Origin: Siphonodentalium dalli
Lineage: Eukaryota; Mollusca; Scaphopoda; Gadilida; Siphonodentaliidae
NCBI GenBank assembly: GCA_032622095.1
Contig: CP136063.1
Coordinates: 67,531,897-67,595,896 of the forward strand
DNA: 64,000 bases
Reading direction: 5' to 3'
Part shown: one piece after another, positions 10,729 to 22,248 of the stretch
Numbering within the stretch: position 1 is the first letter of the stretch
Layout of the letters: each line of letters starts with the position of its first letter
Program-made: the position numbers and the translations under genes
The notes under the pieces: generated by a model
What the model saw: the letters and a program-made list of their open reading frames with translations, nothing else
What the model was told of the DNA's origin: nothing
The model's database searches: none

Positions 10729-11728
10729 CGACTAATATATAGGAAACTGTTATTGTAGTTTCCACTGAATGTTTTATCATATTACTAGTAAATGTCAACT
10801 GTGGCCCTCCAAGCTGCACTGGTCATTTAAGAAATGAGTGTAGTCTGAGTGTGTTTTATTCTGGACAATGTGAATATTTATAAGATCAGCATGAGGGTAA
10901 TCAAGTGCCAACAAGGCCAATCTGTACATGTACCTGGGTGGGTGGCCACTCCTATCCTTTTTATAGTAAGAAAAACATAATGGTCTGTATTGTCAAACAA
11001 GTGGAGTTTTATTGGAGCACACCTTTTATAAAGGTCCTTTTGAATCTTGGTTGAAGCTTGCTAAGGAGTTCACTTTGACATTTACTCTCATTGATTTGAA
11101 AAAAAAATTGCCCGAGAACCAAAACCCTTTTTTTGTTTGGCCTTAGCGCTATACAGCATGTTGTAAACAACATGGTATTATAACCAAGGTTCACTTAGTG
11201 GGATATCTTCACACTGTACAATACCATAACATGTTTTTGTTTACTAACACTGCCTATAATCTTGACAATAACATGCTATTTGTGCAATATCTATGATTGG
11301 TATAAGAACAAAATATGTCTATATTTTAATACTCTTAAGACTATTGATTCTGGAAGACTCCCGAGATCTATAAAACCCTTTCTATATTTGTCATCTTATC
11401 AGGTAGAGAGATGTAGATTAATTCCGTAGGAGGATTGCCTTCCATCCATTAGCCAGTCTACTTTATTGCAGCGAGCACTCTCCTAAATAAAAACACCCAA
11501 TACTTGGGATCGTCCTGGGAATTAAATCCAAACGTTCTGATCAAATCTGTCAATCAGCAATAAATATAGTCCAAGATTGGCCGATATATCGTCAATTTGA
11601 CCTAATAATTATGCTGAATCTGAACCTAACCCACAGGATTATACTGGCAGTAGAACACACAAGAACACATGTGTGTTAATGAGTTTACTTTATATTAGTG
11701 TTTTATGTGGTACAATGTTGTACCTATA
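10729..11728. other. Unannotated stretch
   Basis: AT-rich; nothing recognised. Confidence 0.35.
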
Positions 11729-11893
11729 TAGTAATGCTCTGAATAATCGACTCCTTAACCACAGCAGAATTATGGGTAACTTTTCAGGATTTAGTTGGAA
11801 ATATGGCTTGTTGCCATTCATCGGAAAGCTCTCACTGAAAAGTTACCCATAATTCTGCTGTGGTTAAGGAGTCGATTATTTAGGGCATTACTG
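11729..11893. mobile_element. Family A foldback MITE
   Basis: Left arm from TAGTAATGCTCTGAATAATC, right arm to GGGCATTACTG; about 40 bp of the inner stem is missing. TACCTATA occurs immediately outside both ends, longer than the usual TA flank. Confidence 0.9.
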
Positions 11894-13218
11894 TACCTAT
11901 ATATGGCAGTCTAAAGTGAACCCGGACTACAATTCACTATACAGGGAGATAGAAATGCTTAATTGTGTATTTTACACATGTGTATCCGTGGGGTGGGGGG
12001 GATAAACACAAGCAAAACTTATTCATTCTTTTGTAATGACAAGACATTGCCGGTGTATCCTCATGTCGCGTTTTTGGTAGATCATTTGTCAGTATCGCTT
12101 AACAACACAATCAATCAGTGTCTTACCGGCTATATATATGCATGCAGGCTGTGACCGTGTGATTCAGGGGCATTTTCATTGATTGTATATAAGATCTATG
12201 TAAAATGCCGAAAGCGAAAAATAAAGAGCTTCAATTTCCACCATTGACCAATATTAATAAAATGTGACCTAACAGCAACATTGACTCGGCAATACAAACC
12301 ATCAATCTGAATGCCAATATAACACCCGAGGTTAGCAATGATAATCCTATCAAACAATCACGTCACTGCAGACAATGGCAGGCCATGGATGAGCGATCCA
12401 TGCTGTACAGGCAGAGAATTGCCTGCACGGAAAGATCTTACGCTTAATTCACTGGTTGCACTTGTGGCCACTTGTTCTCGACACCCGACTAACGTGTAGG
12501 TTTGGCGCCGCAAAATCATCTGACTGGTTCAAACATTTGCATCTCCATAGCATGGTAATACATGTTACAAGTTACACATACGTGTGGCTGAACCCAGCTA
12601 ATATCTCCTGGTTTGCAAGGGGGGGATAATTACACAAAATAATCAGAATTTATTGAACTAATGCAGCCCCATTTAAAAAAAAAAACTAATTGATAATCAG
12701 AAAGCTGCACTTTTCTGCAATGACTCAATTAATACTCTTCCATAATGGTCCGAGGTTATCATAACCCGAATCGTAAATTCATCAACTCATCCTTGTTTCC
12801 ATCATCTGCCGTATTCCCATCCAGAAATCGATGGGGAGTTACCAAATGACTGGTACCTCGCAAATAGACTGGTAACTCTCAGATAATTGATTATTGGGTG
12901 AGGTCTGTTTTACATCGTAATCATTTCTTAGCTGCACCACAAACCATTATGGCCTCCGGGAATGCTCTCCTTGAATATGCCTATGAATATTATCACTAGT
13001 TTATTCAATTGTTGCCTCTCCGACCTTTTGTCAGTTCCGAGCCACATGGGCGGCAGGCATGTCCATTTGCAGCCAGACATCCGCCAAACCGCTATGTTTG
13101 AATGGGTTTAGCACACACCTATTTCCTAGTTTATCGTAATGATGCTGATCATTTTAAAGTCACAATGCAGTTTGCACTCCAAAATTCACCTGATAATTTT
13201 AACTTTTTTTTATAAATA
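11894..13218. other. Unannotated stretch
   Basis: No coding frame or known repeat recognised over about 1.3 kb. Confidence 0.35.
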
Positions 13219-13399
13219 CAGTAAATGCCCTAAATAATCGATTCCTTAACCACAGCATAATTAAGGGTAACTTTTCAGGATTTAGTCGGAAATATGGCTT
13301 GTTGCCATTCATGAATGGCAACAAGCCATATTTCGGATTAAATCCTGAAAAATTACCCACAATTCTGCTGTGGTTAAGGAGTCAGTTTATGGCATTACT
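13219..13399. mobile_element. Family A foldback MITE
   Basis: Left end is CAGTAAATGCCC after TA; the right end GGCATTACTA is mutated. The inner stem is shortened at CATTCATGAATG. Confidence 0.88.
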
Positions 13400-13593
13400 A
13401 GTGCTGTACTTGACCTGCCTTTGTACAAGCACTATATGTCCCTGAAAGACACATTGAAGTAATACAAAATACAACTTTGAACAAGATATTTGGGTCCAAC
13501 AGCCATTTGCAAGCCAAGTAACAGAAAAGAGTGTTCCGTGTTAGTCTATTCCTGATATGGAAGAAATAAAGAGAATTTGTTTCACTTCTGTGT

Positions 13594-13640
13594 GAAAAAT
13601 TGGAAACAGCTGGAAAATATCTTTGACCATGGCAAGTATC
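13594..13640. repeat. Short dispersed repeat
   Basis: TTGGAAACAGCTGGAA followed by TATCTTTGACCATGGCAAGT also occurs at 17706-17749 with few differences. Function unknown. Confidence 0.6.
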
Positions 13641-13699
13641 AAGTTTCAACGTAAAGATAAATTACCATTGGTGCCTGATATATCGCCAAGACGTCTGAA

Positions 13700-14175
13700 A
13701 CAGTCAAATGCATCGGTCGGTTATTTAAAGCGTTAACGTGATCTAACGTTATGACCTCGAACGACGTCATAGAAGTTACGCATTGTTTTTATCCTGATGG
13801 AAGATAGTACCACTTCTTCTTGATAATTGAGGCAGATAACTAACACGGATACATACGCATTATATATCGTTGGAAAGAGGAAACACGAAAGATTCTCACA
13901 GTGTCATTATTATGACTGGCATTTTATTATTCGCGCTGTTTCGAATCGATTTGTAAGCACCGAACTCAAATGAAAGTCCCATAACACAGCGTAAAAACAG
14001 ATTTGACCTCGGCACGTGAAAAGTTGACCTCAGATCTGAAAATCAATAGGCCCATGTTCGTTCCCGGGTCGAATTACGTGTCCGTACCAAGTTTGGTCGA
14101 AATCGGTCCAGCCGTGTTCGAGTCCATCGCGAACACAAACACACAGATCTTCCAAAATATATAATAGATTACTAG
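13700..14175 (+). mobile_element. Probable retroelement tail or SINE-like sequence (RTE-type 3' end)
   Basis: The 3' part reads CCAAGTTTGGTCGAAATCGG, then GAACACAAACACACAGATC and ATATATAATAGATTACTAG. Such a 3' end is common to RTE-clade LINEs and their SINEs in invertebrates. No coding remnant is visible upstream, so the boundary is a guess. Confidence 0.5.
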
Positions 14176-14303
14176 ATTCTTATCCAACTTTAAAAAAAAT
14201 ATTTTATCATGCTAAATGAATGGTCATGATCAGTTCTAGAAATTGAAGAAGTATCCTGCCATTAGAAGCAATACAAGGAATTTAGTTAGGTCATTGCAAT
14301 GTA

Positions 14304-14517
14304 CAGTAATGCCCTAAGTAATCGAATCCTTAACCACAGAGGAATTATGGGTAACTTTTAAGGGTTTAGTTGGAAATATGGCTTGTTGCCATTCATCGGA
14401 AAGCTCTCAGGGGAGAGCTTTCCGATGAATGGCAACAAGCCATATTTCCAACTAAATCCTGAAAAGTTACCCATAATTCTGCTGTAGTTAAAGAGTCGAT
14501 TACTTAGGGCATTACTG
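14304..14517. mobile_element. Family A foldback MITE, full-length reference copy
   Basis: 214 bp with near-perfect arms that meet at GGAAAGCTCTCAGGGGAGAG. TA flanks are at 14302-14303 and 14518-14519. The surrounding CAATG and CATTG are also complementary. Confidence 0.95.
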
Positions 14518-15032
14518 TACATTGAAGGTTATTGCATGAGAGAAAAAAATTTACATAAAAATTATCCAAATAAAAAGAATTGAGCAGGGAACCAAAAATA
14601 GGTTCAGGAGTTGATGAGAGAGAATCTAGCAATTTTTATTTATATTTGGCTAGACAATCTCTAACACAAAAGTATACAAGTTACGAGTTTTTGAACATTT
14701 GCCTCCCTACTATTGCCAGTAAATTACAGATGCATTACTCAACATTAAATCATGATTGGCCGACATGGAAGTGATGGCATACACTGAGTTTCCTGATTAC
14801 TAAATTCCCAAACACTGCAGAGACAAATTGAAACATGAAAATCATGCTGGATTTCCACTGTGAATGCCACGCACATGCTGTGTTCCCTATGGGCAGAAAC
14901 AGAGTTGTCCTCCTTGGGGGTGTCTAATCACCATGAATCGTGTCAAACTGCACAATAGTGTCATCTATGCTAATGTTTTGACTATTGAAAAAAACATGGC
15001 TCATTTGAACCTTCAAATTATGTATATGTAAT
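14518..15032. other. Unannotated stretch
   Basis: A 64-aa frame (14580-14774) lacks any recognisable motif; no repeat seen. Confidence 0.35.
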
Positions 15033-15287
15033 CAAACCTTGAAATAGTGTGTCTGTCATTTGCAGAATGAGGTCCCCAGAGGGTGAATTTAGTGATGCTA
15101 CCCCGCATAGCGGGCTAGCATCACCAAATTCACCCTCTGGGGACCTCATTCTGCTTACAACTCAGCAGAATAAGGTTCCCAGAGGGTGAATTTGGTGATG
15201 CTAACCCGCTATGCGGGGGTAGCATCACTAAATTCTCCCTCTGGGGACCTCATTCTGCAAATGACAGGCACAATATTTCAAGGCTTG
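15033..15287. mobile_element. Family B double-hairpin MITE, perfect 8-bp target duplication
   Basis: TATGTAAT precedes (15025-15032) and follows (15288-15295) the 255-bp element. Ends are CAAACCTTGAAATAG and the inverse of CAAGCCTTGAAATAT. Two hairpins with GCAGAATGAGG arms are separated by TTACAACTCA. Confidence 0.96.
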
Positions 15288-15533
15288 TATGTAATTTTTT
15301 AGGGATATCAAAACAAGTACCTGTGGGGAATATTTCTGATGGGAATTCTATGATAGAGCAATGAAAAACGTACTGTTGTACTTTTTATCAATTGGTGAGA
15401 AGGAAAAAATTCCAAATAAAATAATTATTAGATGATAGATGCATTTGCAGACAGGGGTCTTAGATTCGTATTTATTATTTCATACTCAGGAAACTATTTA
15501 GATCATGTTGCGGAAGAGATAATCCATCTTTAA

Positions 15534-15973
15534 CCCTTTCAGTGCCAGGTCCGATTTTTCTATCAACCCATATACCCTGTGCCAATGCATTCTCTTATAT
15601 ATGAGTATATAGGTCGCCTCGCATATATAAGAGAATGCATTGGCCTAACAATTTTTCATTATTTGTTATTAATTTTTACAATTTTTTACAATTTTAATAT
15701 TTTTTTTCTTATATTCTTTAACAGACTTATTTTGTAGGTTTAGTGCCAGGGAATCTTAGGTTTTTCATGGGAATCAAAATCATTACTATGAATACTTGGC
15801 GATAGTTTTGAGTTATAACATGCCCCTAAGGTTTTAACCAGTTTGTTTTTAAATTCGCTATAGCATGCTTAAGCATACCCAAAAAAAATTCAAATTCAAT
15901 TTTTATTTTTTTAGGGCCGATTTTACAGACCGTACATTAGGGCCGATGAGATCGGCCCCTGGCACTGAAAGGG
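15534..15973. mobile_element. Family C2 (TTAA) MITE, longest copy
   Basis: TTAA at 15530-15533 and 15974-15977; both ends carry CAGTGCCAGG in inverted form. It has one internal hairpin (about 15584-15643) and the extended spacer shared with the 8788 copy. Confidence 0.93.
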
Positions 15974-16094
15974 TTAAATAACTTAGTGTCTGTCAAATGG
16001 CATGTAGGTAAGCATTTCAGCTGTCCTATAACATTTTCGACAGGTTCAACCTATCAATGACCATGACAGGCCAGGTATTTATAGGCTTGCAGTG

Positions 16095-16153
16095 GAGATA
16101 GGGTGAGATATGTGAAGATAGGGTGAGATATGTGAAGATAGGGTGAGATGTGT
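16095..16153. repeat. Short tandem repeat, 20-bp unit, about three copies
   Basis: Unit GATAGGGTGAGATATGTGAA. Two overlapping minus-strand frames here are repeat artefacts. Confidence 0.9.
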
Positions 16154-16653
16154 CTATTGAACTTATTTGGAATTTTGTCTCCTCTGGTGACAAGTTTGAC
16201 GTCTGAAGTGCAGTGTTCAAACAGAATAATTAATTCCATCTACTGTAGTGTTTGGATCACCCAGCATTGATCAGCTCACAATTGCCGTTCACGATTGCCG
16301 TTCTCTCTGTGTGATGTGCCGTGCACTCAGTGCTATCCGCTCGAAGCAGAAATTCATTAATGTCCTGTCACATAATGATAACCTGTACATTAATTACTCT
16401 AAAACCTCACAGATTTATTGATAAACAAGCGAACAAGAGACTTGGTTCTGATGGTTTGATTATACCAATGTTCCAATAATTTGATGTATTGCATACATGA
16501 CATTTCACAGACTATTAAAGATGAGCGGTCCGATTTGACACCAAATAAGTCAGACTTTCATAAGCCAATTTTCCGTTTTAAAGAGACTAAAAGGGCTTCG
16601 AAGCGGGTTCAAGCAAAATAACATAAATTTTATAAAAGTTCTGTAAAACAACT
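16154..16653. other. Unannotated stretch
   Basis: Nothing recognised beyond a small local duplication of ATTGCCGTTC at about 16281-16306. Confidence 0.35.
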
Positions 16654-16861
16654 ACAGTAATGCCCTAAATAATCGACCCCCTTAACCACAGCAGAATTAT
16701 GGGTAATTTTTCAGGATTTAGTCGGAAATATGGCTTGTTGCCATTCATCGGAAAGCTCTCACTTTCCGATGAATGGCAACAAGCCATATTTACGACTAAA
16801 TTCTGAAAAGTTACCCATAATTCTGCTGCGGTTATGGAGTCGATTATTTAGGGCATTACTG
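16654..16861. mobile_element. Family A foldback MITE, full length
   Basis: TA-flanked, with both arms complete and a short turn at GGAAAGCTCTCACTTTCC. Confidence 0.93.
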
Positions 16862-17247
16862 TATCATCAACAAGTACATGTGAAAATTTATTGACTTTGT
16901 TCTAATATTCTTTATTAATAACCCTCCAATAATGAGATTTTGCATGTTAAAATCATTGTTATGTAAACATTACTGTTATATTGGAATTACCAATAAAAGT
17001 CCAAATAGTCCAAGTTTAATCAAAAGCCGACAGCAAATTGGAAAAGGTCAAAGCATTGAAAAATATCCTGAAAATAATATTTAGACTAAAATATTTTAAC
17101 TTATTCATCATTAGTCATGTTTGTTGATAAACCACTGTAATGGTTTTGTTTACATAACAATGTTTTCAAAATTCAAAATTCTTTACTGGAGAACTATCAA
17201 TAATAGACATAAGATCAAATTTATCTATTTCTTCATGCTCTCCTTAG
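16862..17247. other. Unannotated stretch
   Basis: No feature recognised; a 75-aa frame at 17121-17348 runs into the tandem repeat that follows and is not supported. Confidence 0.35.
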
Positions 17248-17423
17248 TGGTGATGTTTTTACAGCTCTCCTTTATAAGTGGTGATGTTTTTACAGACTTG
17301 TATAGTTTTTGCACATTTACCCACTGGAAGTGCAGTGGGTCCCTTTAATAATGGTGATGTTTTCACCGACTTGTATATTTTTTGCACATTACCCACTTAG
17401 AGTGCCGTGGGTCCCTTTAATAC
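17248..17423. repeat. Tandem duplication, 73-bp unit
   Basis: Two full units (from 17280 and 17353) share GGTGATGTTTT, GACTTGTATA, TTTTTGCACATT, TACCCACT and GTGGGTCCCTTTAATA; a 31-bp partial unit precedes them. Confidence 0.85.
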
Positions 17424-17538
17424 CAGGCAAAAGAAAATGAAATAATTGCAATCACCACCATTCATTTATTAAAACAGGCATCGCGAAAATCAACAAAATA
17501 ATCCATATATAGAGTAATAAATCAAAAACAATCACAAA

Positions 17539-17705
17539 AGCTCATGATTGAAAACGCTCGTTATTATCACTGCTCTGGGAGAAGGAAGCATGGACATTCT
17601 ATATTTTACTTGATCATTAGAATTTTTTGCTAGTCTTATGAAGTATACTCGAGCTAAATTGAGTCTGTCTAAATGACTTATTTGTTCAATTCAATAAGGT
17701 AAGTA
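17539..17705 (+). repeat. Segmental duplication, copy 1
   Basis: Nearly identical to 18004-18154: GCTCATGATTGAAAACGCTC, then AAGGAAGCATGGACATTC and CAATTCAATAAGGTAAGTA. Copy 2 lacks about 16 bp (CGAGCTAAATTGAGT region). Confidence 0.93.
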
Positions 17706-17783
17706 ATTGGAAACAGCTGGAATATGTCTTTGACCATGGCAAGTATATGAAGGCGGTATGTCAAACATTTGTGTATTTTTCAA

Positions 17784-17965
17784 CCTACAGCAGAATTATG
17801 GGAAATTTTTCAAGATTTAGTCAGAAATATGGCTTGTTGCCATTCATCTGAACGGTCTCCCGAGAGCTTTCCGGTAAATGGTAGCAAGCCATATTTCCGA
17901 CTAAATCCTGAAAATTTTCCCATAATTCTGCTGTGGTTTAGGTGTCGATTATTTAGGACATTACT
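17784..17965. mobile_element. Family A MITE, left terminus missing
   Basis: Starts within the left arm at ACAGCAGAATTATGGG and ends GGACATTACTG followed by TA. It lies between the two copies of the 17.5/18.0 kb duplication. Confidence 0.88.
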
Positions 17966-18003
17966 GTATACATGTATTATACAACATTTGGAAGCTCAAA
18001 TGA

Positions 18004-18154
18004 GCTCATGATTGAAAACGCTCGTTATTATCACTGCTCTGGGAGAAGGAAGCATGGACATTCTATATTTTACTTGATCATTAGAATTTTTTGCTAGTCT
18101 TATGAAGTATACTCTGTCTAAATGACTTATTTGTTCAATTCAATAAGGTAAGTA
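18004..18154 (+). repeat. Segmental duplication, copy 2
   Basis: Same sequence and orientation as 17539-17705, with a short internal deletion. Confidence 0.93.
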
Positions 18155-18285
18155 CCAACATCATTCTGCAATCTACAATCTCCGGGTGTGCAATAAACAT
18201 AGAAAGACACAGTGGCGTAAACTCATTATAGATTAAAAAAGGCGAGGATGATCCTCCAGGGAGGTATACTTGAAAATCCTAAAAA

Positions 18286-18328
18286 TGGTCTAGCGCTTTC
18301 GATAACAAGTGTATCTTCATCAGGACCA
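18286..18328 (-). ncRNA. Hammerhead-ribozyme-like motif (type I), probably from a Penelope-like or retrozyme element
   Basis: Reading the minus strand: stem I TGGTC, core CTGATGA (18323-18317), a stem II hairpin GATA..TATC with a CTTG loop (18315-18301), GAAA (18300-18297), the palindromic AGCGCT, TA, then GACCA (18290-18286) closing stem I with five pairs. The order matches type I hammerheads with very short stem III, known from Penelope-like elements and retrozymes. An unpaired A before stem II and a bulged C inside it weaken the model. Activity is untested, and no reverse transcriptase remnant is visible nearby. Confidence 0.6.
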
Positions 18329-18439
18329 GAATGGCATGGGTAGATGTGGATTTTATACTCTAGGTTGATTGAGCGTGAATTTGATTGGTCAAAGGGTAGA
18401 TGTCGGGTGTTTATGGACACAGAAGAGGTCTCAGGGTTG

Positions 18440-18555
18440 AGTGCGGGTAAAATGCGGGTATGTGGTCCCTCGCGATTCCCGCTAGTCTATGCGGGTAGTT
18501 TGTGCGGGTATATTGTTGCTGCCCAATCACTGTAGTTTAGCGCGGGTAGTTGTAG
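18440..18555 (+). repeat. Cluster of GCGGGTA motifs
   Basis: GCGGGTA occurs five times in about 110 bp (18443-18551), in a region richer in G than its surroundings. Together with the hammerhead-like motif it may be part of one degraded element. Confidence 0.55.
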
Positions 18556-18665
18556 CGTTGTATAAAATAGTTATTGCACTCGCTTTGTCATGCTGTGAGG
18601 TATAACCCAAACCTCCAAATTTTGTGGTCACATCACATCACAAAAAAATCATGCAACATCGTTAA

Positions 18666-19006
18666 CCCTTCCATGACTGGAGCTTCCTGAAAATACCTGT
18701 GCCAATGTATTCTCTTATATATGTGAGTCTCCCATAGGGAACATCGTATATATAAGAGAATGCATTGGTCCAACAATATTTACATAAAATTACCTTGACC
18801 TTTTAGCCAGAGCATTCTCTTATATATGTGAGGCTCCCTATGGGAGACTCGCATATAGAAGAGAATGCATTGGCCATACAATATTTACCTAAAATTACCT
18901 TGACCTTTTAGCCAGTGCATTCTCTTATATCTGCGAGGCTCCCTATGCCTATGCACTGGCACAGGATCTTTAATGTTGCACCAGCACAGCTCCCATTATG
19001 ACAGGG
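18666..19006 (+). mobile_element. Family D MITE with an extra hairpin
   Basis: TTAA at 18662-18665 and 19007-19010; ends CCCTTCCATGACTGG and ATTATGACAGGG. Three hairpin arms rather than two, each followed by AAAATTACCTTGACC, point to an internal duplication. Confidence 0.9.
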
Positions 19007-19010
19007 TTAA

Positions 19011-20018
19011 TAAGTTCACACACTTGTGTAATTCTATCTGTATATGATATTCTAAAGAAGCTACTATATTAAAATAAATTTCCTGACAAGGCGTTATTTC
19101 GCTCTATCTTAACGTCATGATGCATGATCCTGGCAATTAATTTTCCTGTGAAGCAAATCCAGGGTCCATCAGAAGGATGGGATGCTCTTCCTCACACTGA
19201 AGCCCGTAACGTCAGATTAAATCTTAATGTGTGCCCTCTGACACCAGGAACATCCCACAATTCATACTGATTCATAGCGAAATTCATTCTAGGTTATTCG
19301 GTATATTGATTCCTGAAAGCAATCGTGCAAGTTTACCGAACCAACTGACAGCTAACACAATTTATTGATGCAGTATGGTAAATAGCCATGCCGGACTTGC
19401 ACAAACTTCGGAACTGGGTTTCCGGACTCGATGAAGTTTGCACAGGATTTATATTCAATTCCAATTAATTTTTCACGAACACGCTACTCCGATTGCCATC
19501 ACTCGTGCAAACTATGACGGAATAAAAGTACAAGCCTTTCTATCTGTATCTGACTCACATCTCATATCTGTGTTTGTTTAGTATCCGTCACAAGAGTCGC
19601 AAATCAATTGTATCTCAATTTTCTTTTCAATAGTGCACACTGCGATGCATAATAAAAATCAATTTGCATGGACCCATATCAGCATCCCACCATAATATCC
19701 ATGACTGTTTCTCATTATGCCCTCATAAAAAAAACATTGCCAGCAGGGCCCCATATCTCACTGCAGCCATAAAAACCTGTAATCGCTTATCATTATACAC
19801 CAGTGAATATGAACATCAATAAAACAATTTGTCAGGAGAATTTCATTGATAAATACAAACTAAGCGACATTACCCCCTCCGCTGCCTTACAACTTTCTAA
19901 AAACAGGACGGTATCAACAGTCAATTGAGGCTAAAAATGTGATAAAAATATTTTTTTGTCAAAAACACGAGACAAACAAGAATCCTAAATAGCAATAAAT
20001 GGGAAACTTGATTTATTA
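19011..20018. other. Unannotated stretch
   Basis: No coding frame, family repeat or RNA gene recognised. Confidence 0.35.
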
Positions 20019-20424
20019 AGGACATTAACTATTTCTTTGGCTTGGGGGTAAAAATATTTGAATCGAGTCGAGGAGCCCACCCATCAAAGCCATGAGTGAT
20101 CTGATATCGATTTTTGTAGTTTGATATTTCTCGAGATGTGCAATTATTTGTGGCCCAGAAACCCGTCGTTAAATGATGGTCTCAGACAAAATTATGGATG
20201 AAAATGGATATAAACTCTAAAATCAAGTGGTAATACAGTCAAATTTTGTTGAACAAAATGTTGATAAATAACAAGTTTTGGGAAATTTTATACCATAGTT
20301 AACAGTGGTTAGCATTATTTTGTTGCAATAAGTCGATTCTGATAACCAAAGCGTATTTTGAAGAAATGTTGTTGTTTTATCTTGATGGTATGGTGACTGT
20401 CTGATTGGATTGAGTACCTTTAAC
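20019..20424. mobile_element. Family G foldback element, degraded copy
   Basis: Left part 20019-20230 matches the arm of the 25720 copy (ACTATTTCTTTGGCTT, GAGTCGAGGA, CCCATCAAAGC, CTAAAATCAAGTGGTAAT). The right end at 20405-20424 is GGATTGAGTACCTTTA. The middle part (20310-20370, with TTGTTGTTTT) is also found inverted at 23733-23790. Confidence 0.7.
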
Positions 20425-21065
20425 TTAATGGAACAAGTTATTTTTCAACAAGTCATAAAATTTAATTTAAAAAATGCTTAGTAGAGCCATGGTAACAATG
20501 GTAACAAACGGAAACAAAATTCATGTCATTAACGGGGCAAACTCAAAGCATAACAATCTCTAAAATAATTTATTCAAAATGGCTGTCAGTTTTTTCTCTT
20601 CAACTATTTTAAATGAAAAGAGATTCGACAGAATTCCCACCTCATAAACAAGGCTATTCATTAGAACAGACCCTGTCCTTCTCTTTGCGGCAGGCCCCAA
20701 GAGATAGGCCAACTAATGAACCTTTACATGCGGACCGATTTCCTAACGGACTAATGGATTCCACAGATTGCCGTAATCACTGATCTTATAAGGTAATGCC
20801 CCTCCTGAAGAAAGCTGATGATCGGTTGCTAGGCAGTACATGATAGCCACATCGGTCTAAATGTCATGTGAAATAGTCTCAATGACAGGGGAGGTAATCC
20901 ACGCATGAATAAGATAGCATAAGATGAATTGCCTGTGCCATTCAGAACTTGAACTCATTTTTAGCTGTAATTGCGAAGGCTCAGAAATATAAAGAAGTCA
21001 CCGTGAAATCGATACTATGTTGCTCAATTGATATATATTTGTCAAAGTTGTGTAATGTTAATTAA
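20425..21065. other. Unannotated stretch
   Basis: Nothing recognised. Confidence 0.35.
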
Positions 21066-21240
21066 TTAACCCTCTGATAACTGGACTCGTTGATGAGAAA
21101 CGACAGATACTCTCCCAACGAGTAGTTACTTGATAATTGATTCCCATTCATTCACTCATTCATAGGGATGTTCAGATATTAAATAATTTTGATCAGAACT
21201 TATCATCTGACCATCCCTACAAATGAATGAATGGGAATCC
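21066..21240. mobile_element. Possible TTAA element with inverted arms, E-like
   Basis: Starts TTAACCCTCTGATAACTGG. An inverted repeat pairs 21139-21177 with 21205-21239 (GATTCCCATTCATTCA against its inverse, with GGGATGTTCAGAT). The right end and target duplication are not found. A related start occurs at about 50145. Confidence 0.5.
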
Positions 21241-21403
21241 TCATGGTGTTTTCTACCCATCGTCCTTTTCTATCGCCCAAGTAGAGACAGAGCAGAACCA
21301 CAGTTAACAGTATAAAAAATATCAAATACTAGAATAATAAGTGACTCAGAGGAAAATAGTTTGTACATTTATCGAGGTATTTGATACAGAAAATAATCTT
21401 TAA

Positions 21404-21646
21404 CCCTTTGAGTGCCAGGGGCCGATCTCATCGGCCCTAAACCTACAAAATAAGTCTATTAAAGAATATAAGAATAAATTATTAAAATTGTAAAAAAAAT
21501 AAAATAAAAAAAAATATATATATTGTTAGGCCAATGCATTCTCTTATATATGCGAGGCGACCTATGGTCGACTCGCATATATAAGAGAATGCATTGGCAC
21601 AGGGTATATGGGTTGATACAAAAATCGACCTGGCACTCAAAGGGTT
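21404..21646. mobile_element. Family C2 (TTAA) MITE, short form
   Basis: TTAA at 21400-21403 and 21647-21650, ends CCCTTTGAGTGCCAGG and CTGGCACTCAAAGGG. A single complete hairpin lies at about 21531-21598. Confidence 0.93.
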
Positions 21647-21650
21647 TTAA

Positions 21651-22029
21651 GCTAATATTTAGGATAGTATAGTCATTTTTCTTCGATGAAAATTGGCAAT
21701 AACATATGGGTACCTGAACTCTGGTAGCAATTTAAAAAGATCTGAAAATTAGATCGAAATATTAATTCATGAAGTAAGTTATGTGGGAATAACATTTAAT
21801 TGGCATGTCAACAAGCTTTTTCTGATTCTGAGCTGAATTGACCTCTTAGAGACTTCCTGATGAACTGGAGGATGCCGATCCTCTGAGAGGAAAATTTTAG
21901 GTTTTGTACACCAGGCCTGCAGATTGCAAAATTCCCCTGATCGTTCCCCTGGTTGATGCTTAAGTAACTCATAGTCCGACATTCCCCTGGAATGTTCCGA
22001 TAACTCATACATGGCCGTATTATCACTTA
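21651..22029. other. Unannotated stretch
   Basis: Two overlapping minus-strand frames (21779-22026) show no domain and are not supported. Confidence 0.35.
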
Positions 22030-22248
22030 ATTTTAGAGGTATCCATCTTCACCTGCAATTTTGTCCGAGACCTCCATTTGACCACGTGTTTCTGGGCCAC
22101 ATATTGAGAAATAACAAACTTCAAAAATCTATATCTGATCACTCTGAGCTTTGATGGGTGGGTTCCTCGACTCGAATCAAATATGTTTCACCCCCAAAGC
22201 CAAAGAAATAGTAATTTATGAGCGTCTGATCGGATTGAGTAACTTGAA
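22030..22248. mobile_element. Family G element, right-arm fragment
   Basis: Matches the right arm of the 25720 copy: TTTCTGGGCCACA, CTGATCACTCTGAG, GATGGGTGGGTTCCTCGA, AAGCCAAAGAAATAGTAATT and a GATCGGATTGAGTAACTT end. Confidence 0.75.

Noticed and set aside
21848-21900. CTGATGA followed by a hairpin and GAAAA, a second hammerhead candidate
   Set aside because: Stem II does not abut the core and the flanks cannot form stem I.
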